Position numbers and translations under genes: made by a program
In this document: positions 1-12,314 of the stretch, piece by piece
Numbering within the stretch: the first letter of the stretch is position 1
Layout: every line of letters begins with the position of its first letter
The notes under the pieces: generated by a model
What the model saw: only the letters and a program-made list of their open reading frames with translations
What the model was told of the DNA's origin: nothing
Databases searched by the model: none
Source: Muraenolepis orangiensis
Lineage: Eukaryota > Chordata > Actinopteri > Gadiformes > Muraenolepididae
Assembly: GCA_027704905.1 (NCBI GenBank)
Contig: CM051002.1
Location: 4,804,351-4,868,350, forward strand
DNA length: 64,000 nucleotides
Direction of reading: 5' to 3'

Positions 1-1690
1 ATGAGGGAAGGCGTAGGCCTGAGCTTATAAGACAACCTGATGGAGTATGGGAGCCTCTCTGTTTGTTTTGGTGCCTCCGAAAACCCATTTGATTTGAGGT
101 CGTGCACATGGAGTAGACAGCAGTTACCACGACAAATATCTCCAGCCCGAAACCCACACTGGGCGGGCGGGGTGGGGCGGTGAGATGTTGTCCTAATCGC
201 TCATTACTGAGCGATTGATGCTGTGCTACATTGTGCCTGCTTTGTATAGAGAAGGCCAATTAATCCCAACTTGGCTGCTATCCCTTTGAGAGAAACCCGG
301 GCTAATGGGATTAATAGGACTTTGTGCACGCTGGAGGAATGCAGGTGACCATGCTCCACTAAAGGGGAGGGAGCACGGAGGGAGAGTCTTATCTTTGGAG
401 GGGTAAATAAAAAGAATAAAACACCTTATTCTAATGAAGCGCGGAGATGTGAGAATCACTTTGAAGGCAGACTTAAATGCGGAGAGCTGCAAGAAGGGCA
501 TTGCTGCAGAAATGTGCAAGCCATTTATTTTTATAGCTTTTTGTGGGTGTCTGCCTTAAGGAGACACAGACGAAAGCTAACGAATCATTCTTGATCATCA
601 TGATCATTGTCATAAATAAATGTGCAGCCCAGATGTCTCATCTCTATACCTCATGTCTCGGCGCTCTGCACACCATGTTGTCCAGTCCAACCGCAATGGC
701 TGCTCGTTACACCAAACACCATCAAGTCTGACAAATAAACTGGGTCATGGTCACCGGGCAGAAACAAATTGCTGGCAATAGTCATACAAATATAAGGTCA
801 AAGCAAATATCACAATGAACACATCCTCGCACGTTACTGTGGCACCTATAAGTGGCACACAGTTTATAAGCCTCTCTGTAGACTATATGCTATGGAGGTC
901 ATAGACCCCTAGGAACTGCAAAAGCCGCTGAAATTATTTCCACAAATCCAGAGACAAAAGGCAGGCAAGAGAAGAGTACGTCGCTTACTCGGCAAAGTGC
1001 TGCCCACACAAGCCCCATTCAAGAGCCTTTATCTCTGGCCAGGATTACGCTTATCAGGCCAAAACTGTTTGGTGACACAAAGACCCTGAAGCCCAGGAAG
1101 AATGGCCCGTGGCCAGCTGTGGAGGTAAAAGGGAAAGCTAGGAGGAGTATACCCCCCAACCACCATCATCATCACCGCCACCACCCTCCACTGCTACTGC
1201 CAGTAATGGCGAGGGAAAACGAGCAGATCGACACAAATGGTTCATTGGATGGGATTTTTATCTATTTGGAGCGTATTTGAATGGGACGTGGGAGAGGGCA
1301 CAGCGATGCATCAGTCTGGAGTAAACATCATGCTTTTCTTGTTTACCATCTTAGCAGCACAATAACCTGTATCCTCGGCCAAACACAAGCAAACACACGC
1401 ACACAAACTGTACACACAAACCCAAACTCACTCACCGCTCACGTTGCGCAGGCTTTCATCCTGAACGATATCCAGACTTTCTTTAGATTTTCTAAAGAGC
1501 TGTTAAACTCTCCTATTTATGTGTGTGGTTTTGAAGTGACCCTGGTTGCTTGAATGTAACCTGCTGCTCTTTGACGACGATGATGACCATGATGATGATG
1601 ACGACACGTAGATGATGATGACGACACACTGCAATTAAAAAATGTATTACCAAAAAGTAATCTTGATCACTGCCATACCACCATTCAGCA
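1..1690. other. Unrecognised stretch without a gene
   Basis: No open frame, repeat family or RNA was recognised in this stretch. The short frames here have no motif. At 259-267 and 307-315 there is an inverted pair of ATTAATCCC and GGGATTAAT, whose core TAATCC is the known target of OTX/PITX-type homeodomains. That is a motif match only. A GAT/GAC-rich patch lies at 1577-1630. The stretch could hold conserved non-coding sequence, but this cannot be judged from one sequence. Confidence 0.4.
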
Positions 1691-1699
1691 AGCTTATCG

Positions 1700-2776
1700 T
1701 GCTGTTGCACGGCCGGCTTTCGCCAAATCCGCTTCCTGTTAGCAGAAGTCCACGCTCACAGCTGTAAAGAACGTGCGTCGCTGGACAGATGATGCCTTAC
1801 GACATCTGCAGGGGGGCTGGAATTCACTGACTTTGATGTGTATGCAGATCATGTCACAGCATACATTAACAGGCTAGTGGAGGAATGCATCCCGACCAGG
1901 TCTGTGCGCTCATTCCCGAACCGCAAGTACCGCTTTCACAGCGACTCCGATCACTACAAGAAGGCCAAGTAGGAACTCAGAAAAGTCACCAAGAAGGGTA
2001 AATTGGAATCTAAAAACAAATTGGAATAACAGTATAGGGGCTCTGTTACCAGACATATGTGGCAAGGTTTGAGGGTCCTCTCCAACTGCAAGGGGAACTT
2101 ACGGGCAGTCAGCAACAATGACCCTAACCTACCAGATGAGCTAAACCCATTTACGCTCGCTTTGAAAGAGAGAACTCAGAGCCGACCAACAAATTGAACA
2201 TTCATCCAGAGGACAATGTTCTACAACTGAAGAACCTTCAGGAAGGTGAAGGCAGGGAAGGAAGCCGGACTAGACGGAGTTCCATCCTGTGTCTTAAAGA
2301 CCTGCGCTGACCAGCTGGCTCCTGTGTTCACCGACATCCACAATGCATCACTGCAACAGTCTGTCGTCCCAGCGTGCTTCAAAGCGACAACCATTGTGCC
2401 ATTACCCAAAAAGACCAAGCTAAAAAGCCTCAATGATTATCGTCCAGTGGCTTTAACACCCATAGCCATTAAGTGCCTGAAGTAACTTGTAATGTTGCAT
2501 ATTAACTTTTCCATCCCTGAGTCCCTAGACCCACTGTAGTATGCATACAGACCATACTGGTCTGTAGAAGATGGCATTTCCCTGGGACTATACACGGCCC
2601 TTGAGCACCTAGACAGGAGGGACACCTACATCAGACTGCTGTTCATTGACTACAGCTCAGCGTTAAACACCATCATTCCCGCCAAGCTGGTCCTGAAACT
2701 GAGGGACCTATGCCTGGGCGCCCCCATCTGTAACTAGATTATGGACTTACTGACAGGCAGGCCTCAAGTGGTGAAG
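1700..2776 (+). mobile_element. L2/CR1/Rex1-type LINE, 5' part of a split copy
   Basis: This is the ORF2 region between endonuclease and reverse transcriptase, plus the RT fingers, of a non-LTR retrotransposon. Frames interrupted by stops and shifts read VEECIPTRSVRSFPNRK, then KEAGLDGVPSCVLKTCADQL, CFKATTIVPLPKK and NDYRPVALTPI, followed by a degenerate FIDYSSALNTIIPAKL. These are the usual RT blocks of this clade. The copy stops at 2776, where an LTR is inserted, and resumes at 3608 in register. Its 5' end is truncated, and stop codons and an altered VLKLRDLCLGAP block show it is dead. The exact 5' limit is uncertain by about 50 bases. Confidence 0.85.
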
Positions 2777-2781
2777 ATTAG

Positions 2782-3602
2782 TGTTACGTTTCCTCCACTA
2801 TCTGATGTTATAAAGGGTAGGAGGACGCAACAGCCTGCCTATACATACACTGTCTTATACGATCATATAATTACAATGTTGGTGGAAACAAGGGGTTATT
2901 GAGTGGCACACAAATTAGATCAAAAACAAGAATCCAGGTTACAACAATACTCATAACAAACACAGCAAGGCTAACAGAAAGGGAGAGAGAAGGACCGAGT
3001 GAACGGTGTCATACACAAAATAAAAGAAAACCCCTGAACTTCCCTACAACCTCTAATCTACCAAACTGACCCCTATTTAATCAATCTATCTAAACTGTCC
3101 AGGAACCCTAAACTGTCTGCTACAAATAAACAGGGGGACACACGTTCACTTCTTACCAGTGTGTATATACATCAAGTTAACTACGTGCAGTATGTAAACC
3201 CATGGGTATCTTACCTAGCCCTTCTCCCAGGGAAGCAAGAGAAAGGGTAAACAAACAGCACTAGGCAACCAAACCAAAAACAAGACTTTCCAACAAACGT
3301 CTGGAACAAACAAAAGCAGCTACAATTCTACAAGCAGTCAAAGATTCAACACACTCAGCAATAGTTACCAGACCATCACCTCGCTTCCTCCACACAGACA
3401 AAAATAATACAGTTTTTATAGGACTGGGAGACATGCCGGGAATGATACAGGTGACGATGATGATGGGTGATTGCTGGGAGTTGATTGGACAGGACTCATT
3501 GAGGGGGAGGAAGGAAGACCAGGCCACACAGCGAGCACCACCGGAAGGAGACAAAGGAACCAAAACAGGGACAGACTGCACACAGACATGGGGGCCGTAA
3601 CA
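2782..3602 (-). mobile_element. Solo LTR (821 bp) inserted in a LINE
   Basis: The element begins TGTTACG and ends CGTAACA, so it has the TG...CA ends of an LTR. It is flanked by a perfect 5-bp target duplication ATTAG (2777-2781 and 3603-3607). Removing it with one ATTAG rejoins the LINE sequence on both sides. A TATA box (TATAAAAA on the minus strand, 3413-3420) suggests that transcription would run right to left. There are no gag/pol genes and no second LTR, so this is a solo LTR left by recombination between two LTRs. The family is probably Ty3/gypsy-like, by inference only. The minus-strand open frame across it is not taken as a gene. Confidence 0.85.
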
Positions 3603-3607
3603 ATTAG

Positions 3608-3994
3608 GAGGAACATCTGATCCACTCTGGTCCTCAACACCAGAGCACCCCAAGGCTGCTGCCTCAGCCCCCGGCTGTACTCGCTGTACCCACATGACTG
3701 TACTGCCCCGCACAGCAATAATCGGATTATCAAGTTTGCAGACGACACCACAGTCATCGGCCTGATAAGTGAGGGCGACGAAACGGAGTACAGAGATGAG
3801 GTAGTCCGGCTGTTGCGATGGTGCGAGGATAACAGCCTCGCACTGAATGTCAGCAAGACTAAGGAGCTCATCGTGGACTTCAGGAGCCACCGGGGCACCC
3901 ACTCCACCATCAGCCTGGAGGAAGTCGTCAGCTGCTTCCATTTCCTTGGGCTACCGATTTCCGACAATCTAGTGTGGACCCGCAACACGTAGGT
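3608..3994 (+). mobile_element. L2/CR1/Rex1-type LINE, continuation after the LTR
   Basis: This continues the copy that starts near 1700. It reads the RT palm: a degraded version of the TGAPQGCVLSPLLY block, then NNRIIKFADDTTVIGLI with the catalytic FADD intact, then WCEDNSLALNVSKTKELIVDF. It ends abruptly at the start of a (CT)n array, so the C-terminal part and 3' UTR are missing. It is more open than the 5' part, but the whole element cannot be functional. Confidence 0.87.
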
Positions 3995-3998
3995 CATG

Positions 3999-4095
<97 letters not shown>

Positions 4096-4132
4096 TCTCT
4101 CTCTCTCCCTCTCTCTTCCTCTCTCTCTCTCT
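3999..4132. repeat. (CT)n microsatellite
   Basis: An almost pure CT array with a few C-to-G and TTT interruptions towards its right end. It abuts the 3' break of the LINE copy. The open frames on both strands here are Leu-Ser or Arg-Glu repeats and are artefacts. Confidence 0.97.
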
Positions 4133-4321
4133 TGCCATGCTCCTTATAGCTACGTATAGATACATATAAATATATATCTAAACATGTCTTACATGGTGTG
4201 TTTGGAGAGGGTCTTTGAGGTCCACAATGGATGGGTTAATTATGAAAGTCGACAGCTGCATGCTGAAAGCACCTACCATTAGCGGACCACACACTCTCCC
4301 ACCCACCCATGAGTAGTGTGT

Positions 4322-4447
4322 AAGAGGAAGAGGAAGAGGAAGATGAGGAAGAGTGAGATAAAGAATATGAAGAGGAGGAAGAGGAGGAAGAGGAGGAAGA
4401 GGAGGAGGAAGAGGAAGATGAGGAAGAGTAGGAGGAAGAGGAGAAGG
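4322..4447. repeat. Purine-only GAG/GAA-rich tract
   Basis: About 125 bases made almost only of A and G on the plus strand, built of GAGGAA-like units. It is followed by unrecognised sequence to about 5000. A tract this asymmetric could adopt a triplex structure. Confidence 0.9.
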
Positions 4448-5009
4448 AGTTGTGTGCCAACGAGTGTCAAAGTCAATGACAGACATGAAAAAGACACGGG
4501 AGAACATGTTAAAGTAGCCGTGGGTTGGCTACTGTGGCTTTCCCCGAGTGGCAATATGTTATTGTGTGCATGTTTTAAAGGAATGTGGGTTTATCATGTG
4601 GATCTTGGAATTATCCGTGCTTGCGACATGCGCAAGCCATTATTCTCTGTGTATTGATATTCCACAGGGTTCACATCCCCCAGACATCAGCCCTACACTC
4701 CCTACCCACCCTCCCTATCCCAGGATCTACGGCTTCTGTGTTTATTTGACAAAATAAACACAGATGCCACGCACAACGATGATACCAAACAACACAATAA
4801 CGACACCACACCGTCCCCGAGATAACGCAACGGCCCTGTGATAAATCATACAGCGATTGTGTTGCACTGTGTTACACCACATGGCATAGGGTTACAAGCG
4901 CAATATAACATAACACAACACAACCTACATGCTACAGCACAGTAACTCACTTCAACAGCAGAACAGAACATTAACTTAAAATGTGTTTTGCACCATCGGC
5001 TATATGTAT

Positions 5010-5271
5010 ATATTTCCCCATTACACTTTACGCTTCTTATTGTTCATTTTTACTGTTTAGTCTTCTTATAGTATAGTGTTGTTTATAGTATATTGTTTGT
5101 AGTAGATAGTATATAGTGGTGTTTATAGTATATTATGTATAGTATAGTATAGTAGAGTGTAGTATATTATAGTGTAGTATAGTTGAAATTCATACTGCGG
5201 GAGTGAATGGGGAGTAAGCATTCCATTGTACTTGTTACTCACGGTGAAAATAAGAAATCATGAATCTTGAA
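5010..5271 (+). mobile_element. LINE 3' UTR end (family with GGGGAGTAAGCATTCC)
   Basis: An AT-rich TATAGTATAG-type block is followed by the conserved tail GGGGAGTAAGCATTCC and CATTGTACTTG, then a decayed AATAAA-like region and TGAATCTTGAA. The same tail recurs at 12778, 15165, 43015, 48228, 50241, 53825 and 54338, which defines a repeat family. This copy has only the UTR. Confidence 0.8.
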
Positions 5272-5924
5272 CACGACACAAACAAGAAGACAAGAAGATG
5301 CAATTCACAACATCCCCCCAGAACAGGAGCATGCCCAGCCAAGCCTGCACAACACCACTCAACCAACGAGACAACACATGGGCGGACAAACTCACAACAA
5401 CAACAGGACGGCCGTCCACATCCAAGCTGTTTACCGGCAAGTAGTAGTGATGAGATTCGGCAGCCATCTGCCTTTTAAAAAATAAATATATATATTGATT
5501 TATTACCTCTGAAGTCTATAGCGATGGAATACTGAACCGGGCGGGCTGTGATGGGTAAGAGAGGAGGAGATGGTGGAGAGGGTACCAAGGTCCCCAGCAT
5601 CCTCCCCCTCTCCCCCCCCCCCCCACACACCCTCCACCAGGGGGTCGCCCCTACCGCTGGCGACCCACATAACCGCCCTAACCATGGAGGAACGGCAGCA
5701 CACTGCTCCAACCCTGGGACTTGTTCAAATGGGCGGAATTACAGGATCAATAGTGTGATTAGCAGAGGCCCTGTAGCTATTGTGTGTTGTATTGTTCCAT
5801 CGTTCAAGCTAACCCCAGGGGAAGATTACCCGGGGGGGGAGGGGGGAGCTGTGGTGCACCTGAATGAAGGCCTGAAGGACGAGATAAGGGAGTGGAGGGT
5901 GAGAGATATATGCATGCGCATAAA
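5272..5924. other. No gene seen
   Basis: Unrecognised sequence with a C-run near 5612-5622. Short open frames on both strands have no motifs and overlap a C/CA-rich patch. Nothing further can be supported. Confidence 0.4.
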
Positions 5925-6049
5925 CACACACTCGCTCGCTGGCACATGCACACACACACAGGTACACACACACAGGTACACACACAGACACACACATGCA
6001 TGCACGCGCAAACACAGGCACGCACGCACACACGCACAAACACAGGTAA

Positions 6050-6103
<54 letters not shown>

Positions 6104-6163
6104 CAACACATACACACAGACGCACGTACACACACACACACACACACACACACAAGTTCATAA
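5925..6163. repeat. Compound CA-rich microsatellite
   Basis: Imperfect (CA)n with many ACAGG, ATGC and ACGC interruptions. Four to five long frames on both strands (His-Thr and Cys-Val repeats) arise from it and are not genes. Confidence 0.95.
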
Positions 6164-6562
6164 ATACAAATAGGAACCAATGCTGGCAGGAGTGCCAATA
6201 GCACCAGGTTACAATAATTCAGGTACAGAATAGGAAGAAATGGTTTGGTTGGCGTAACAATAAGCTCCTTTTCAGCCCATTTTCTGCCGTCGTCGTTTTG
6301 AAGATGCTGAATTTAAGTGAGGACAGAATGAGTTCATTATTTCCCCCCAAAAAACTAAAATGCTATCTTCCACTCAGTAAACATTGTGAGAGTATATGTT
6401 GCATGGACGGGTACACAGTGAATACAAATCGCTTGGCTTCAAGCACCAAGCGGGAAACTTCGCAACCACTTCTGTATTTGCCAATGGAAATAACCTCGTT
6501 TAAAGGTATGTGCTGAACATCTGAGGACTGCAGAGTGTTTTTATTTAGTATTTGGGAGCAGA

Positions 6563-6597
6563 GGGTGGGGTGGGGTGGGGTGGGGTGGGGGGGGGGT
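6563..6597 (+). repeat. GGGGT repeat, G-quadruplex-prone
   Basis: Five or more runs of four G separated by single T, ending in a run of about ten G. This fits the canonical four-run G-quadruplex pattern with very short loops. No gene starts nearby. Confidence 0.85.
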
Positions 6598-7408
6598 ATG
6601 TGTCCCTTGTGGTCAACTACAAACCACAAACAGCAGTTGTTGTATCTGATGCTGCGGATATCATTCTATGGTACCCAAGACAGCGCTATAGTCTTACATC
6701 TCATGCACTGAATGAAAGGTTTTATGGCAGCTCGGCTGGGTTACCTGGGGAATGTTGCTTGTAAGTTTGAATGACATTATCACCCTGGATGTATTCTTCA
6801 TAATTCATCAGACTAAAAGATGCCACCGGGGGAAAAAAGGAGGCTTAACAAGGGCTCTGAAAATCAAACAGAGCTTGTTCTGCGGGTCGCAGTGGAGTAA
6901 ACAACAACATAAGATGAGATGATGTTGTGAGTTGATGACCATGAAGAGCTAAGTGCTTTTCATGGTCCTGAGGGTCCTGAGCCCCTTGATGCCCTTGTAG
7001 TTCCCTTTTGTTGGCGTATTTTGTGCTTCTGTGAAGGCACCAAATCAAGAAGTTTCCTGCACATTGATTTAGTTGTGGCGGCCTGCAATAATATCAACAT
7101 TTAACTGCCACATATTGATTATCATTACTTTGTAAACTATTCAAGCAGTCAAAAGCCTTTCACGTTGGGTGTTTGCCAATGTTTCTTAGCTGGCCGGGGT
7201 TCCCCACGCGTTCGACAACTTTAACAATAATTACGGCAGACATCACAGACATCACAGACAACATAATATCGCTGCTGTGGTGGTGTATTAAAACAAATCA
7301 CACATCTCAATAGCAGCTTATGCAGTTTGAAAATGTTTTTAGAAAGATCGAAAGATATAGGATATTCACGCTCTGAATTGGCGACGTGGTGCTGTGGACT
7401 AAAGATGT

Positions 7409-7866
7409 GAGTCCACTGCGTCTAGCGGTGTAAACCTGCCCAGGAGACAGTTTGAGTCCTGTGTGTCTAGCGGTGTAAACCTGCCCAGGAGACAGTTTGA
7501 GTCCTGTGTGTCTAGCGGTGTATACCTGCCCAGGAGACGGTCTATTGGTGTATACATTCCCAGGAGACGGTATTAGTCCCAGTGTGTGTAGCAGTCTATA
7601 CCTGCCCAGGAGACGGTATGAGTCCCTTGTGTCTAGCGGTGTATACCTGCCCAGGAGACGGTATGAGTCCCAGTGTGTCTAGCGGTCTATACCTGCCCAG
7701 AAGACAGTATGAGTCCCAGTGTGTCTAGTGGTGTAGACCTGCCAAGGAGACGGTAAGAGTCGTGTGTGACTTTGCGGTGTAGACCTGCCCAGGAGACGGT
7801 ATGAGTCCCGTGTGTCTATGGGTGTAGACCTGCCCAGGAGATGGTGTGTCTAGCGGTGTATACCTA
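7409..7866. repeat. Minisatellite of about 46-bp units, about 10 copies
   Basis: Units share the parts GTCTAGCGGTGTATACCTG and CCCAGGAGACGGTATGAGTC. Some units are shortened or carry substitutions such as GTAGACC for GTATACC. There is one partial unit near 7543. No open frame of interest runs through it. Confidence 0.93.
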
Positions 7867-8193
7867 TTTGTCCAAAACTGATGCATTCACGTTAACGCTT
7901 CAAGCATTTCACATCAAGCATTTAATAATAAATAATATTTGTGCTATGAATAAAAAAGTCCTTTCACAAGATGGCCTCACCTCCCCTAATGGAGGCGGTG
8001 GAGATGGCAACTTCTCCGGAACCCCCTTGAAAAGCCCCCCGAGTCTCTCAGGAGGCTGGGTAGGCCTACTTCAAAACTGGGCACTGTTTGGCACGTCGGC
8101 ACCAACAACCGAGTCAGTCCTTCTTCCCAGCCATAGGTCTTTGTGGCAGCAAGGCAACAGACCGGTTCGCTAAGACAACCTCCAACAAGCTCA

Positions 8194-8223
8194 GCTCAGC
8201 TCAGCTCAGCTCAGCTCAGCTCA
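8194..8223 (+). repeat. (AGCTC)n expansion inside the LINE
   Basis: Six tandem copies of the pentamer AGCTC sit where other copies have a single AGCTCAGC. It lies at the left edge of this LINE copy, so it may mark the breakpoint of the 5' truncation or be replication slippage. Confidence 0.85.
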
Positions 8224-8996
8224 GCGTTCAACATGATAGTCCCTGCTAAGCTCGACACCAAGCTTAGAGGTCTAGGCATGCCCCCATCCACGTGCAGCTG
8301 GATACTGGACCTCCTGTCGGACTGCCGCCAGGTGGTGAGGATGGGCAGCACCACCTCAGAGCCACTAACCCTCAACACGGGAGCCCCCCAGGGATGCGTG
8401 CTGAGCCCTCTCCTCTACTCCCTCTACACCCACGACTGCATGGCTATGCACAGCTCCAACGTCATCATCAAGTTTGCTGACGACACGAAAGTGATGGGCC
8501 TGATCACCGGCGACGACAAGACAGCCTACAGGGAGGAGGTTGGATCGCTGGAACAGTGGTGCCAGGAGAACAGCCTCGCCCTCAACGTCAAGAAGACCAA
8601 GGAGCTTTTACTGTCAGGCAGGCGATACCACAGTATCAAGTGCCGTACAAATAGACTCAGAGATAGCTTCCATTGTCAGGCCATCAGGCTGCTGAACAAG
8701 GGTGTATAGCATATAACAATGTATATTTTATTACATTGATTTATAGATACATATTGCTCTTTTTCTGTGCAGATATATTGCATTTTAGAAATTGCATTTT
8801 TATTTTATATATTTAACTTTATACAGTTTTGTACTTTTTATTTTTTTACTTATTTTATTGTATTCTGTTTTTATTTTATTTATCTTATCTTAACTGCTGT
8901 CTGTCGTCGGGTATTGCACATACGATTTTCACTCACTGCTTTATACTTGTGTAAACTGTGAAGTGACAATAAACTTGACTTGACTTGACTTGAACA
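8194..8996 (+). mobile_element. L2/CR1/Rex1-type LINE copy with internal deletion
   Basis: A reverse-transcriptase fragment of a LINE subfamily with a (ACTTG)n tail. It starts at a 5-bp (AGCTC)n expansion inside the codons for Y-S-S-A-F-N. It continues in one frame through a WILDLLSDCRQVVRMG block, TGAPQGCVLSPLLYSLYTHD and IIKFADDTKVMGL (FADD intact) to LALNVKKTKEL. From there it jumps to LLSGRRYHSIKC near the C-terminus, so about 440 bases are missing compared with the copy at 30474. The 3' UTR is AT-rich and ends in ACTTGACTTGACTTGA. The open frame from 8143 to 8709 is therefore a deleted RT. Close similarity to the 30474 copy suggests a young subfamily. Confidence 0.9.
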
Positions 8997-10020
8997 ATGT
9001 CACTGACATATTCCATTCATAACTCAGAGCACCCACCCCTCTGAAGGATCTCTGCGCGGCCCGTTATACTTTGTGTCGCTATATGAGCCTGTGGTGACGC
9101 TCATGATGTTCTGAGTGTTCCTGTTGTTGCCTGTTATATGCAACGTCCTTCCGCTGCGGACAGTCTATATATGCTATTAGGCATATTATGTGTCATATTT
9201 GTGGATGGCCCTTTCTGTCTTCCACATGGGGAAAGTGCTTTGTGTCCCCCTTGGAAAATAGATCAAAAAAGTAGCTTGGCAAAAAGCGTCAACAAAATTT
9301 CTCTGATTCGATTTCCGTGCCTTCATGAATCACCATTTCAATGTGCCAGCTTGATTAGTGGTCCACAGCTATCTTAATCCACTGGTTCAAATTAGCCTGC
9401 AACACACAACACGATCCTACATTGAAAAGATGTATAGAAAAACATTCTTATGCCGAGCAATATAGTTCCTCAAAAAAGAACACTTTGAGATTGACCGCGG
9501 AAGTGTCATTAGGTGTGTGTTTACATAATTGTATTGTACAACAATGAGCCAATCAGAATCCAGGACCGGAACTACCTGTTTTAATACCAAGGCATAGAAC
9601 AACACGGTGCAGCGACTACAACCTGTATTCTCGGCAAAACGGAGCGCACCATATTACCAACCAATGTCCCTGGTCCCTGGTTCCTGCCCCTGGTTTATAC
9701 ACAGGTGTATAAATATTAGAATGGCCTGGGGTCGAGCTCTGCGCCGAGCACAGTGGACCATTAGTGTCACAAATGGACTGCATTGGTTCCACGGGGCACA
9801 CATTTAGCATCCCTGCCCAGTGTGGGAGGGGGGGGGAGGGCGCAGGCCGTGGGCCAGCCACCGCTGGGGAGGTCGAGAGTGGGGGAGCCAATCAATACAG
9901 TCGCTATCGGCCCCCTGTAATCTCTGTCCCTCCGTGTCACACGCCATATCTGTAAAAGATCTCGGGGATTAACAGGAGGACCTTAAGACACTTCTACGGG
10001 CCCCTCAAGGCTAGACTGCA
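8997..10020. other. No gene seen
   Basis: Unrecognised sequence. Short frames on both strands have no motif. A G-rich patch lies near 9829-9845. Nothing else can be supported. Confidence 0.4.
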
Positions 10021-10022
10021 GG

Positions 10023-10023
<1 letters not shown>

Positions 10024-10067
<44 letters not shown>

Positions 10068-10087
10068 TAGAGGGGGGGGGGGGGGGG
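10024..10087. repeat. (GT)n followed by a 16-base G run
   Basis: A GT array to about 10063, then a short linker and an uninterrupted run of 16 G (10072-10087). Runs this long are prone to slippage and assembly error. Confidence 0.9.
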
Positions 10088-10324
10088 TGCTGAGATGAGG
10101 CCAGAGGGGGTGGGGGGGAGGGGCGGGCAGCCAATCAGATCCTTCCGTGAGACGAATGGAGAATATTGACGGCGGTGTGTGGAAGGCAAAAAAAACACAG
10201 GTAGAAAAATTATAGTGACATGATCGAGGGGTGTGTGCGTGAGAGAGGGGGGGGGGGGGATATGTAAGTGTTGAGAGTAAAGAAGGGAGGGAAATGAAGA
10301 AGGGATGAGGGGAAAAAAACGGAC

Positions 10325-10426
<102 letters not shown>

Positions 10427-10673
10427 GGATAAGCAGCAGGCCAGGAAAGGCGAGAGCCCATGTCATTTCTCTAATCCTCTCGGCCATTTATACTTTCCAC
10501 AGGCAAGATAATGAAAATGAAAAATAAAATGGAAAACTTCTCCTCTCTGTCTAGCCCAAGGGCTACACTCCTCCACCCATTTGAACGCATCAATGGACAA
10601 CGCATGAGTCAGCAGAGGATGTCCTTCTCCTCCTTCTTCATCTTCTGCTTCTTCTTCTTCTTCTTCTTTATCT

Positions 10674-10881
10674 ACCAGTCAGAGATGTAACTCACCAGTC
10701 AGAGATGTTACTCACCAGTAAGAGATGTTACTCAGCAGACAGAGATGTTACTCCCCAGTAAGATATTTTACTCACCAGTAAGACATATTATTCAACAGTA
10801 AGAGATGTTACTCACCAGTCAAATATGTTACTCCCCAGAAAGAGATGTTACTTACCAGTAAGATATGTTACTCACCACTAA
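10674..10881. repeat. 20-bp tandem repeat, about 10 copies
   Basis: The unit is close to ACCAGTAAGAGATGTTACTC, exactly 20 bases, with substitutions but no indels over ten copies. Variants include TCAGAGATG, AGATATTTT and AACAGTAAG. It is preceded by a CTT-rich patch. No coding sense is evident. Confidence 0.92.
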
Positions 10882-11708
10882 GCACAACAGCCTGCAGGTT
10901 TGGGCTATTTATTGGAGGACTCCTACTCGATGGTTAAAAGGTTAAAATGTTAGTGTGGCCGACAGGAGGTGGCGTGCAAAGAAGAACTTCACTTCCTCTT
11001 CCTGTCTGGCATCCCCAGTCTCTAACAAAGCTGACCTTTTACCCAATCACATCACAATTAACCCCCCCGGCCTCAGAAGCTCAGACAGGAAGCAGAAACA
11101 AGACTTGTCTGATGATACTGAACTCCAATTTCCCTCAACTTCCCTCATCTTTTCTTTTCTCATTTATTTTGCTTGATTGGCTTTAGCCGGGATGAATACA
11201 CTTAATGTGGAAAAAAGATAGAAAAGTTAAAATTTGAAAAGTCAATCTTAACTACAGTCCATATTCAGCATTAATGCCGCCCCATGCATTAGTAACTTGT
11301 GAATTTGATATATGCATCGATGTAGATTTTATATTACATTATATATTTAAGTCAGCACTTTTTATTGTTTGCAATTTCTGTACAAAAAACTATGACTGCT
11401 TTGGAGTAATAAAACCAATGGCAAAATATCAACCAGGAAGGATACCTTTAGCTTCAACAGATTAACATTCCAGTAATTAACACTCAGCCAATCGGGAGTC
11501 TGTAACCCCTCTCCTGAACCATCCTCTTGCTACCCAAGCATACACAAGCCCCCAACTATCAAAGTACTCGATTGGATTCAATGCACTTACTTGCTTACAA
11601 TTAGAATGACTTTGAGGAGCCACCTACCAAGCACTTCAACTCAACGAGCACTCGACAACACAAGCACAAGTAAAAATATGAATGTTCTTTTGAATATGCT
11701 GTATATAT

Positions 11709-11736
11709 GGTGTGTGTGTGTGTGTGTGTGTGTGTG
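11709..11736. repeat. Short (GT)n microsatellite
   Basis: About 14 GT units followed by a G-rich run. The stretch 10882-11708 around it holds nothing recognisable. Confidence 0.9.
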
Positions 11737-12023
11737 GGGCGGGGGGTAATAGAGAGCTAAGCCAATGGGAGATACGGTGTTCTTTAACACACGTGTGTTA
11801 GCGTCATCCCAGCGCCACCCAAAGAGCTGTTGACCTGCCTGCCAATTGATGCTAATTGTTAGTTGTGCATTAGCAGATGGTGTCACTGAACAGCTCATCA
11901 TTCAAGCACACAGTGCTCATCAGATGCTCGCAGCTACCTGTCACCGCGTGTGGTGGCAGTGGAGGTGGTGGGGGGTGGGGGGTAGTTGGGTGCAGGGCTG
12001 ACACAGGGCTTTTCACATGGCCT

Positions 12024-12148
<125 letters not shown>

Positions 12149-12241
12149 CCATGAGGCTCTTTTTTGCTGCTGCAGCACAATGTGGCTATCTGTGCCCGTA
12201 CAGCTGTCCCAATGGATACAGATATTCTGGATACAGACACT

Positions 12242-12252
12242 CACGCACACGC

Positions 12253-12312
<60 letters not shown>
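12242..12312. repeat. (CA)n microsatellite
   Basis: A CA array with two CACGCA interruptions at its left end, about 100 bases from the CT array. The pair forms a compound microsatellite. Confidence 0.97.

Positions 12313-12314
<2 letters not shown>

Noticed and set aside
3261..4165. 226- and 249-codon minus-strand frames
   Set aside because: They cross a solo LTR, the antisense of a LINE and a CT array. They have no domain of their own.
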